A DNA stretch of 36,608 nucleotides from Pyramidobacter piscolens W5455 (lineage in GTDB: Bacteria > Synergistota > Synergistia > Synergistales > Dethiosulfovibrionaceae), in assembly GCF_000177335.1 (NCBI RefSeq), contig NZ_ADFP01000069.1:1-36608 (forward strand), given 5' to 3'. A model generated the notes under the pieces. The model was not told the origin of the DNA. It made no database searches and was given only the letters and a program-made list of their open reading frames with translations. Shown one piece after another: positions 8,633-16,168 of this stretch; position 1 is the stretch's first letter; every line of letters begins with the position of its first letter. The translations under genes were made by a program, and so were the position numbers.

Positions 8633-8633
<1 letters not shown>
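7767..8633 (-). CDS. WecA/TagO-like undecaprenyl-phosphate sugar-1-phosphate transferase
   Basis: 288 aa polytopic membrane protein of the MraY/WecA/TagO family, with about ten hydrophobic segments. These enzymes load a UDP-linked amino sugar phosphate onto undecaprenyl phosphate to start a surface glycan. Family motifs are PDQRKIHRAPVPRGAG (34-49), AGYLDD (83-88; Mg-binding aspartates), NAYNFIDGINGLA (132-144), TFLGDGG (184-190) and SHIHHRLLDKG (251-261). The HIHH motif points to the WecA/TagO branch rather than MraY. The ATG at 8633 overlaps the upstream TGA as TGATG, so translation is probably coupled to the rpiB-upp fusion. The exact sugar cannot be read from sequence. Confidence 0.9.
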
Positions 8634-9745
<1,112 letters not shown>

Positions 9746-9812
9746 TCAAAAGAAGTTGACTCGCCGACCTTCAAGCATTTATACAGAACAACGCTATTTT
9801 GCCACACTTGCA

Positions 9813-9855
9813 TAAAAAAAGCGAGGTCATCCACGAAAAGTGAATGCCTCGCTTT
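9813..9855 (-). terminator. Intrinsic terminator of the decarboxylase operon
   Basis: On the minus strand AAAGCGAGG (9855-9847) pairs with CCTCGCTTT (9826-9818), followed by a run of Ts (complement of the A-run 9814-9820). It lies 16 bases past the biotin-carrier stop codon and closes the three-gene operon. Confidence 0.85.
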
Positions 9856-9870
9856 CGGAACCGGCAGTTT

Positions 9871-10278
9871 TCAGCCAATAACGACGAGAACGTCGCCGCT
9901 GTTCACGGCCGAGCCTTCGCTCACACGAATCTCAAGCACCTTGCCGTCGCGGCCGGCGGGGATTTCGTTTTCCATCTTCATGGCCTCGAGGATCAGAAGG
10001 TTGTCATTGGCCGACACGGTGTCGCCCACCTTGGCAAGAACGCGCAGGACTTTGCCGGGCATAGGCGCCGTCACTTCCGTGCTGCCCGCCGGAGCGGCAG
10101 CGGCCGGCGCCGCCACCGGAGCGGGGGCAGCCTGGGGCGCAGGAGCCGGAACAGGAGCGGCAACGGGCGCCGCCGCAACGGGCGCTGCCTGAGGCGCCGC
10201 GACAGCAGCGGCGCCAGCAAGAGGCTCAACGTTTACGTCATAGGACTTGCCATTCACGGTAATCTTATACATCGACAT
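9871..10278 (-). CDS. Biotin carboxyl carrier subunit of a Na+-pump decarboxylase
   Basis: 135 aa. The N terminus (1-20) is a short strand-rich segment, followed by an Ala/Pro-rich flexible linker (about 21-66) and a biotinyl domain (67-135). The biotin lysine is K101 in EAMKMENEI, 34 residues from the C terminus as usual. It shuttles CO2 from the carboxyltransferase to the membrane decarboxylase. The ATG at 10278 has GAGGAGG 9 bases upstream; an ATG two codons later is also possible. It is last of three genes (carboxyltransferase, small membrane subunit, carrier), matching the gamma subunit of methylmalonyl-CoA decarboxylase. Confidence 0.93.
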   Translation of the reverse strand: MSMYKITVNGKSYDVNVEPLAGAAAVAAPQAAPVAAAPVAAPVPAPAPQAAPAPVAAPAAAAPAGSTEVTAPMPGKVLRVLAKVGDTVSANDNLLILEAMKMENEIPAGRDGKVLEIRVSEGSAVNSGDVLVVIG

Positions 10279-10358
10279 TATGAGTATCCTCCTCAGTTGT
10301 TTTTCGATGAGATGATATTTTTCGGATTTCAGGCGCACTGACCTGAACCGTCAGTCAC

Positions 10359-10775
10359 TTAATTCCAGCGGTCACAGAGAGCTCCCTGGAGCGCTTCGAT
10401 GCGTCCGCAGGCGATCCATGCCGTTTCGTCGCGGCCGATCAAATGCACCCCGGCCGGAACGATCGACCTGATGGACATCGTGGTCCCCGTCTGCGCCGCG
10501 ATCGCCGCCGCGATAACGGCCACGAGTTCGTCGTCCGAGGCCGCTCCGGCGCGAGCGGGAACAGAGCCTGCAGCGACTTGCGCAGGCGCGGAAACAGCCG
10601 CCGGGGCTTTTCCATTGCCGGCGACCTTGGAAACGACGCGCATGGCAAAGATAACCAACGTCAGTCCCGCCAAAACAAGGAAAACGACGCTGAAGGCGAT
10701 CAGGGAAAGAGCCGTAGCACCGCCCATTCCTTCAAAGGACGCTGCTAATGTTTTTACTGCTCCGGTAGCGGGCAT
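10359..10775 (-). CDS. OadG-family small membrane subunit of the decarboxylase (delta)
   Basis: 138 aa. One transmembrane helix (about residues 20-45, ALSLIAFSVVFLVLAGLTLV) is followed by an Ala/Pro-rich linker and a small cytoplasmic C-terminal domain (about 80-138). This is the architecture of OadG/MmdD subunits, which assemble the decarboxylase complex. The sequence is weakly conserved, so the call rests on the single helix, the AMRVVSK boundary and the position between the carboxyltransferase and biotin carrier. The start has GAGGAGG upstream. A 6-bp hairpin (ACTGAC/GTCAGT) lies just after the stop. Confidence 0.85.
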   Translation of the reverse strand: MPATGAVKTLAASFEGMGGATALSLIAFSVVFLVLAGLTLVIFAMRVVSKVAGNGKAPAAVSAPAQVAAGSVPARAGAASDDELVAVIAAAIAAQTGTTMSIRSIVPAGVHLIGRDETAWIACGRIEALQGALCDRWN

Positions 10776-10790
10776 CGCTCTTCCTCCTCA

Positions 10791-12350
10791 CTAGTTGGGC
10801 ATGACGCCGTGCTTCTTGCGGGGCAGGGCCTGACGTTTTGTGCGATGAGCCTTCAACGCCTGGATGACTTCGTAGCGAGTTTCTTCGGGGAGGATGACCT
10901 TGTCGACGTAGCCGCGGCTGGCCGCCTGATACGGCGTCGCGAAGGCGTCTTCGTACTCGCTGATGAGCTCGGCGCGCTCAGCCTGAGGATCCTTGGCCGC
11001 TTCGATCTCCTTGCGGAAGATGATATTGGCCGCACCGGCCGCTCCCATGACGGCGATCTGCGACTGCGGCCAGGCAAGGACAGAATCGGCCCCCAGCGCC
11101 TTGGAGCACATACCGATGTAAGCGCCGCCGTAAGCTTTGCGCATTACCACCGTGATCAGGGGCACGGTCGCCTCGCTGTAAGCGTACAGCATCTTGGCGC
11201 CGTGGCGGATGATGCCGCCCCACTCCTGCGCCTTGCCGGGCAGGTAGCCGGGGACGTCGACGAACGTCACGATCGGAAGGTTAAAGGCGTCGCAGTGACG
11301 GATAAAACGGCTCGCCTTGTCGGAGCAGTCGATATCGAGACATCCCGCCATCACGCTGGCCTGATTGGCGACAATGCCAACCGGCAAACCGTCGAAGCTG
11401 GCATAGCCGATCACAATGTTCTTGGCCCACATCGCCTGAACCTCGACGAACTTGCCGTCATCAACCACCGCCTTGATCACGCTGTGCACATCGTATCCCT
11501 TGTTGGAGTCGGTGGGCACCATGGTGCGCAGGGCCATCTCCGCGCGGGAGACAGGGTCGCTCGTCGCCACGCGGGGCGCGTCGCCCATGTTGTTGCTGGG
11601 CAAGTAGCTCAGCACGTCACGAACCTGCTGGAAACATTCCTGCTCCGAAGCCGCAAAGAAATGCGCGTTGCCAGACCGGCTGTTATGAGTTTTGGCGCCG
11701 CCCAACTCCTCGCTGGAAATCTCTTCGCCGGTCACCGTCTTGATGACGGCGGGGCCCGTGATATGCATGATGCTGATCTTGTCAACCATAAAGATGTAGT
11801 CCGTCAGAGCGGGACTGTACACCGCGCCGCCGGCCGTCGGACCGACGATGACCGACATCTGCGGGATGATGCCGCTGGAAATGGTATTGCGGTAAAAGAT
11901 TCCACCGTAGCCGTCCAAAGCGTCAACGGCTTCCTGAATGCGGGCTCCGCCGCTGTCGTTGATGCCGACGATCGGACAGCCGTTGCGAAGGGCAAGGTCC
12001 ATGACTTTGCAGATCTTGGCGGCATGCATCTGTCCCAGAGAACCGCCGAGGACCGTAAAGTCCTGGCTGAAAACGTAAACGATGCGCCCGCCGACCGTGC
12101 CGTAGCCGGTAACGACGCCGTCGCCTAAATATTTTTTGTTCTCCATGCCGAAATTCGTGCAGCGATGTTCCACAAATTCGTCAAGCTCGACAAACGATCC
12201 TTCATCCATGAGGAGATCGATTCTCTCACGAGCCGTGAGACTGCCCTTGGCCTTGTGCTTGGCAACGGCCTTCTCGCCGCCGCCGGCCGCCGCCTTGGCG
12301 CGCTTGTCGAGAAGTACATTGCAAAGCTCATCGATGGTTTTTACCGCCAT
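10791..12350 (-). CDS. mmdA: Carboxyltransferase (alpha) subunit, methylmalonyl-CoA decarboxylase type
   Basis: 519 aa, the usual length for MmdA/PccB-like carboxyltransferases. It moves the carboxyl group of an acyl-CoA, most likely (S)-methylmalonyl-CoA, to biotin. Two crotonase-like halves are visible: the N-terminal one has GGSLGQMHAAKICK and NDSGGARIQEAV; the C-terminal one has FVDVPGYLPGKAQEWGGI, RKAYGGAYIGM and the AVMGAAGAANIIF oxyanion region. Malonyl- or glutaconyl-CoA as substrate cannot be excluded. The ATG has AAGGAGG upstream. The beta subunit that couples decarboxylation to sodium export is not in this operon. Confidence 0.93.
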   Translation of the reverse strand: MAVKTIDELCNVLLDKRAKAAAGGGEKAVAKHKAKGSLTARERIDLLMDEGSFVELDEFVEHRCTNFGMENKKYLGDGVVTGYGTVGGRIVYVFSQDFTVLGGSLGQMHAAKICKVMDLALRNGCPIVGINDSGGARIQEAVDALDGYGGIFYRNTISSGIIPQMSVIVGPTAGGAVYSPALTDYIFMVDKISIMHITGPAVIKTVTGEEISSEELGGAKTHNSRSGNAHFFAASEQECFQQVRDVLSYLPSNNMGDAPRVATSDPVSRAEMALRTMVPTDSNKGYDVHSVIKAVVDDGKFVEVQAMWAKNIVIGYASFDGLPVGIVANQASVMAGCLDIDCSDKASRFIRHCDAFNLPIVTFVDVPGYLPGKAQEWGGIIRHGAKMLYAYSEATVPLITVVMRKAYGGAYIGMCSKALGADSVLAWPQSQIAVMGAAGAANIIFRKEIEAAKDPQAERAELISEYEDAFATPYQAASRGYVDKVILPEETRYEVIQALKAHRTKRQALPRKKHGVMPN

Positions 12351-12659
12351 ACTGGTACCTCCTTGAAAAATATGAACTGCCGTTAACGCCGTTTATCTTT
12401 AAACGCTCATCAGACGTCAATCCGCGAGGCGCTTGACAAGAATGGACTTCGCCCTTTGGCTTCACCGAAAAAACAATAACCATACTCTATCAGTAATTCG
12501 GGCAAAGTCAATCACGAATCGCCTCTCGTTTTACCGCGCGCACGGGGACTGCGGAGGAAAGCGAAACCGCCTACAAATAATAACAGAGAATAACGAAAAA
12601 AGCTCTTATTCTTCTTGCTGAATTCTTAAAAAAACGAGAGAAGCGCGTCCGACAGAATT
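12351..12659. other. Intergenic leader and AT-rich spacer upstream of mmdA
   Basis: About 309 bases without a convincing gene. On the minus strand it holds the mmdA promoter and a roughly 125-base 5' leader. A small hairpin (CGTTTA/TAAACG with a 4-base loop, 12390-12405) lies about 40 bases upstream of the start codon. Nearer 12570-12660 the sequence is AT-rich with T-runs after the small membrane gene, but no clean terminator stem is visible. No known riboswitch core was recognised. Confidence 0.5.
12484..12511 (-). promoter_or_regulatory. Putative sigma-70 promoter of the mmdA operon
   Basis: On the minus strand TTGACT (12511-12506) and TAGAGT (12489-12484) are separated by 16 bases. The predicted 5' leader is about 125 bases. 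Confidence 0.45.
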
Positions 12660-12890
12660 TTAAACATATCGAAAGCCAAGGAGCGCTCCGAAAAACATCA
12701 GCAGTCCGCCGACGAGACAGAACCACAAGACCGAGCGAAGGTAAAGCAGCATTGTGCCGCTCCCGGGGTAACGGCCCGTCTGAATGCCGCGGATCAGCTT
12801 TACAAGGAAAAAAGTCGCCGCAAAGAAAACAAGGCCCAACAAGGCCTGAAAATTCAGGGCCGGAAGTCCCATGATGATCTTTTTTTCCAC
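12660..12890 (-). CDS. Small two-helix membrane protein, function unknown
   Basis: 76 aa. GTG start at 12890 with a strong AGGAGGG 6 bases upstream, which is the main reason to believe the gene. Two hydrophobic stretches are visible (about 16-34 and 47-72), separated by a short basic/polar hairpin containing KLIRGIQTGRYPGSG. No family was recognised. It stands alone between the mmdA operon and the GnnA-like gene, with its own likely promoter and a long inverted repeat just upstream. Confidence 0.75.
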   Translation of the reverse strand: MEKKIIMGLPALNFQALLGLVFFAATFFLVKLIRGIQTGRYPGSGTMLLYLRSVLWFCLVGGLLMFFGALLGFRYV

Positions 12891-12922
12891 GTTGTCCCTC
12901 CTGGGCGCGAAGATACGACGAT

Positions 12923-12951
12923 AATATCACAATCCAATATTCCCATGGCAA
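12923..12951 (-). promoter_or_regulatory. Putative promoter of the small membrane gene
   Basis: On the minus strand TTGCCA (12951-12946), a 17-base spacer and GATATT (12928-12923). The inverted repeat at 12955-13009 begins 3 bases upstream of the -35 hexamer, a position suited to a regulator. Confidence 0.4.
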
Positions 12952-12954
12952 GGA

Positions 12955-13009
12955 ATTGACGCTGATACTGAATTTCAATGAAACAGCACCATTGAAACTC
13001 AGTGTCAAT
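12955..13009. promoter_or_regulatory. Long imperfect inverted repeat, possible operator pair
   Basis: Nested complementary arms: ATTGAC (12955-12960)/GTCAAT (13004-13009), ACTGA (12967-12971)/TCAGT (12999-13003), TTTCAATG (12973-12980)/CATTGAAA (12990-12997), with a 9-base centre. Each half is itself a near-palindrome of ATTGA...TCAAT form, somewhat like Fur-type boxes. It lies between the upstream gene's terminator and the promoter of the small membrane gene. It has no T-run, so a regulator site is more likely than a terminator. Confidence 0.45.
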
Positions 13010-13019
13010 GATCGCGCCG

Positions 13020-13072
13020 ACAACAAAAAAGACAGGCAGAAAATTTATCTTTCCGCCTGTCTTTTTTGTTGT
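13020..13072. terminator. Strong bidirectional terminator after the GnnA-like gene
   Basis: An 18-bp perfect stem: arms 13020-13037 and 13055-13072, core GACAGGC/GCCTGTC flanked by A6 and T6, with a 17-base loop. It ends the long clpP-to-GnnA operon on the minus strand. Confidence 0.9.
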
Positions 13073-13126
13073 CGCCGCGCCGCCGGCGCCATGAAAAGGC
13101 ACGAAGCCTTTTTAACGAAACCGATA

Positions 13127-14074
13127 TCAATCCTGAAAATGAATCTGTTTCAATATGTCCACCGCCACCTGAAGCGCCCGCTTGCCATCCGAAATTCCGA
13201 CCAGAGGCTGGCGCCCCTCGCGCACGCAGGTCATAAAATGTTGAAGTTCCTGTTTGAGCGGCTCCCCTTTCGGCAGCAGAGGGTGTTCGATCACCTCGAT
13301 CAAACTCCCGGCGGCCGACGTCTGCGGCGCGTGATGAACCATTACGTCCTGAGTTTCAAAGTTCACGGAATAGTACTTGTCGCGGCACATGACATCCATC
13401 TGGCGCAGACGGCGTTCCGCCACCCGGCTTACCTGAATGTCCGCGATCGCCCCCGACCTGAAAGCGATCTGAGCGACGGCAAGGTCCTCGTGATTCGTGC
13501 GAATCTTGCGTCCCATCGCGTTGATCGCCGCAATTTCGGACTTCACGAGCGAAAGCACGATATCGATGTCGTGAATCATCAGATCGAGCACGACCCCCAC
13601 ATCGCCGATCCGTGACGAAAAGGGGCCCTGGCGACGCGACTGAATGCAGAGCGGATCGTTTTTGATCTCGCCGTCAAGATAACGAATCGCGCTGTTGAAC
13701 CGCTCCACGTGCCCCACCTGGAGAACGATGCCGTTGTCCCGGGCGATATCCAAAAGCGCCGAAGCCTGCTCCACGGTGCTCGTTACCGGTTTCTCGATCA
13801 ACAGGTGGATTCCCTGCCGGGCCAGACGGCCGGCCACGTCAAAATGAGCAACGGTCGGGACGACAACGCTGATCGCTTCGGGTCTCTGTTCGCTGACGAA
13901 ACGTTCCACGTCGGTATAGGCCGGCACGCCATACTGCGCGCCAATCTCCTCTGCGGCTGAAAGAGAGCTGTCAACGACGCCGACCAGCTTTGCTCCCATC
14001 AGTTCTTTGTATATGCGCGCGTGGATACGGCCAAGATGCCCTACCCCGATGACGCCAACTCTGATACTCCCCAC
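13127..14074 (-). CDS. Gfo/Idh/MocA oxidoreductase, GnnA-like (UDP-GlcNAc 3-dehydrogenase?)
   Basis: 315 aa NAD(P)-dependent dehydrogenase. The Rossmann motif VGVIGVGHLG is at the N terminus, the family EKP motif is in HLLIEKPVTSTVEQA, and a conserved GHVERFNSAI follows. That last motif is typical of GnnA, which oxidises UDP-GlcNAc for 3-amino lipid A, and of WlbA-like enzymes. The GnnA assignment is a family inference; no lpx genes or GnnB aminotransferase are nearby. A GTG at 14074 is chosen because GGGGTGA lies 5 bases upstream; an in-frame GTG at 14083 adds three residues but lacks a ribosome site. It is last in the clpP-lon-valS operon. Confidence 0.85.
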   Translation of the reverse strand: MGSIRVGVIGVGHLGRIHARIYKELMGAKLVGVVDSSLSAAEEIGAQYGVPAYTDVERFVSEQRPEAISVVVPTVAHFDVAGRLARQGIHLLIEKPVTSTVEQASALLDIARDNGIVLQVGHVERFNSAIRYLDGEIKNDPLCIQSRRQGPFSSRIGDVGVVLDLMIHDIDIVLSLVKSEIAAINAMGRKIRTNHEDLAVAQIAFRSGAIADIQVSRVAERRLRQMDVMCRDKYYSVNFETQDVMVHHAPQTSAAGSLIEVIEHPLLPKGEPLKQELQHFMTCVREGRQPLVGISDGKRALQVAVDILKQIHFQD

Positions 14075-14118
14075 ATGATTCACCCCGTTTTATATGTTAC
14101 ACCGCTCTCTTTATCTTA

Positions 14119-14868
14119 TCACGTACACTCCGACTTTTGTGGCCTTTCAGTCTGTATCGTAAGAAGCATTCGCGGGTCGCTTTCCCGGGTGGAACGCCTG
14201 TGGGAGTAGAACAGTTCGGTCTGGCAGCACGTGCACTGGGATTCGAGGAAGATATGTTCGTCAGGAACGCGCTGTTCCCGCAACTGCTCGGCGATCTGTC
14301 TTTTCAGGTCGATCAACGCGTAATCGCCCGCCACGCGGACGGCCCGCGCGACAAAAACTTTCAGGGCCTCCGCGGTGGAAGGATCTTCCCGGCGGCGACT
14401 GTAACACGTTCCAGAAATACACGGCCCCACCCACGCATAAAGGTCCTGCGGAGCGGCGCTGCCAAATCTTTCGCGGGCCAGCGCCATTCCCGAAGCGCAG
14501 ATATTTTTCAAAGTCCCCTTGAAACCGGAATGCAGCGCCAGAATCCAGGGAGCTTCCCCAAGCGAGAGAATCACGACCGGCGCGCAGTCACCATAGCGCA
14601 GGCCGCAGGTCGCGTCTCCAGGCGCGATCAGCAGACCGTCGGCCTGATCTTTCTCAGGATAAAGGAGCGCCCGATCTGCGGAAATCACGCGCGCGCCGTG
14701 GACCTGGCTGAGCAAGACGAACGGAGCACGCGCCGCCAGGCGTTCGATCTCTTCCTGCGCGCTGACGCCTTTCAAAGAGATCCGCACATGAAAGGGCGCC
14801 TGCGGGGGCAGCGGATAATCGTAAAAACCGTGATGCGACGCGATCGTAAAAGATTTACAGCCATCCAT
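14119..14868 (-). CDS. pgeF: PgeF/YfiH-family protein (peptidoglycan editing factor, laccase-like)
   Basis: 249 aa. The DUF152/CNF1-like YfiH fold includes purine nucleoside-active enzymes and PgeF, which removes mis-incorporated residues from wall precursors. The three metal-site residues are present: the His in LSQVHGARV, the Cys in YGDCAPVVIL and the His in LALHSGFKG. The later motifs VGPCISGTCY and SQCTCCQTELFYSHRR also match. The start overlaps the end of folC by 14 bases. Which activity applies here is not decidable from sequence. Confidence 0.9.
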   Translation of the reverse strand: MDGCKSFTIASHHGFYDYPLPPQAPFHVRISLKGVSAQEEIERLAARAPFVLLSQVHGARVISADRALLYPEKDQADGLLIAPGDATCGLRYGDCAPVVILSLGEAPWILALHSGFKGTLKNICASGMALARERFGSAAPQDLYAWVGPCISGTCYSRRREDPSTAEALKVFVARAVRVAGDYALIDLKRQIAEQLREQRVPDEHIFLESQCTCCQTELFYSHRRSTRESDPRMLLTIQTERPQKSECT

Positions 14869-16159
14869 CGTCCTTTATCCGCCTCCTGACCGTGCCGATG
14901 AAGTACAGACTTCCGCAAAGAATCACGGGATTGCCCAGCGCCATGGCGTTTTTCAGAGCCGTCCGCGGATCTTTCACCGCCAGCGGTTCGCGTTTCCACG
15001 GGAAAGCGGCCGCCGTCCGCGCCAGAATCTCGGCGTTCTCGCAACGCGGCGCACCTTCAAGCTCCACGCAGAACAGCCGCGCCTGCGGAAACGCCCGGGC
15101 ATACAGTGCCAGCGAGGCGGCGTAATCCTTATCGGCCATTGACGTGTAGACAAAGCTGAGCGGCCGGTCGCCGTAAAGCGCTTTCAGCGACCGGATCAAT
15201 GCGGCCGTGCCATGGGGATTGTGGGCGCCGTCCAGAATCACGTCAGGATTACGGTGCATGACTTCCATACGTCCCGGCCAGGAAACTTCCGCCAGTCCCT
15301 TTTCCATCGCCGCGGCGTCACACGGCAGTTTATCGGAGATTATTTCCAGGGCACGCAGCGCCAGCGAGGCGTTTTCGGGCTGATGCAGCCCCGCGAGTCG
15401 GACGAAGCAGCGCCGCGTCCCCCGCGGGCTCGCATAGATAAAGCGATTCCCGTCCAAAGAGGTTTGAACGCCGGCAATCCGACAGTGCTCGGAAAAGATC
15501 TCGCCGACCGCGCTCACTTCCGCACAACGGCGGCGGAACTGTTCGTTCAGCGCCGCCTCGCCGCCGCAGTACAGGGCTCTTCCGCCCGGCTTGACGATGC
15601 CGAACTTCTCCGCGGCGATCTCGCTCAGACTGTTGCCGAGCAAATGCATGTGATCCATCCCCAGCGGCGTGATAACGCTCAGCAGAGGCCGGCGCAGCAT
15701 GTTCGTGGCGTCGAGCCGTCCGCCCAGCCCCGTTTCGATCACCGCGGCATCGACCTTCTCCCGCTCGATCAGCCAGAAAGCGGCCGCCGTCAGCGCCTGA
15801 AAATATCCCAGACGGACCTCCGGCAGCTTTTTCAAAACCACGCTGATCCGCTCCAGAGCGTCCAGCCATTTCTCGCCGCCCAACATCTGCCCGTCGATCA
15901 GGAGCCGCTCGCCCAAACACGTCAGATGCGGGCTCGTGTACAGGGCCGTTTTGTATCCTGCGGCGCGCAGCATGGAATCGAGGCAGGCGGCCGTGGAGCC
16001 TTTGCCGTTCGTTCCGGCGATATGAATGGCAGGAAATCTCGACGGATCTCCAAGTTCCTCAAAAACTTTCTCTACAAAAACAAGCCCCGAAAGCGACTCG
16101 GGGCTTGTCAGGGAGTTCAGGCGCTTTTCGACAGCATCCCAGCACTCGAAACGATCCAT
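14855..16159 (-). CDS. folC: Folylpolyglutamate synthase / dihydrofolate synthase FolC
   Basis: 434 aa, Mur-ligase-type ATP-dependent amide ligase that adds glutamate to folates. The P-loop is in HIAGTNGKGSTAA (about 46-58), followed by TSPHL and the lysine-bearing AAEKFGIVKPGG region. The central DGAHNPHGTAAL motif marks the C-terminal Mur-ligase domain. Gene order valS-folC is conserved in many bacteria. It starts 9 bases after the valS stop and overlaps the PgeF-like gene. Confidence 0.96.
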   Translation of the reverse strand: MDRFECWDAVEKRLNSLTSPESLSGLVFVEKVFEELGDPSRFPAIHIAGTNGKGSTAACLDSMLRAAGYKTALYTSPHLTCLGERLLIDGQMLGGEKWLDALERISVVLKKLPEVRLGYFQALTAAAFWLIEREKVDAAVIETGLGGRLDATNMLRRPLLSVITPLGMDHMHLLGNSLSEIAAEKFGIVKPGGRALYCGGEAALNEQFRRRCAEVSAVGEIFSEHCRIAGVQTSLDGNRFIYASPRGTRRCFVRLAGLHQPENASLALRALEIISDKLPCDAAAMEKGLAEVSWPGRMEVMHRNPDVILDGAHNPHGTAALIRSLKALYGDRPLSFVYTSMADKDYAASLALYARAFPQARLFCVELEGAPRCENAEILARTAAAFPWKREPLAVKDPRTALKNAMALGNPVILCGSLYFIGTVRRRIKDDGWL

Positions 16160-16168
16160 TTTAATCGC

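Noticed and set aside
12385-12420. CTGATGAG on the minus strand followed by a hairpin, resembling a hammerhead ribozyme core
   Set aside because: The conserved GAAA segment after stem II and the flanking helices I and III are missing.
12433-12621. 62-codon plus-strand open frame upstream of mmdA
   Set aside because: No ribosome site, overlaps the likely mmdA promoter and leader, and has unusual composition relative to neighbours.
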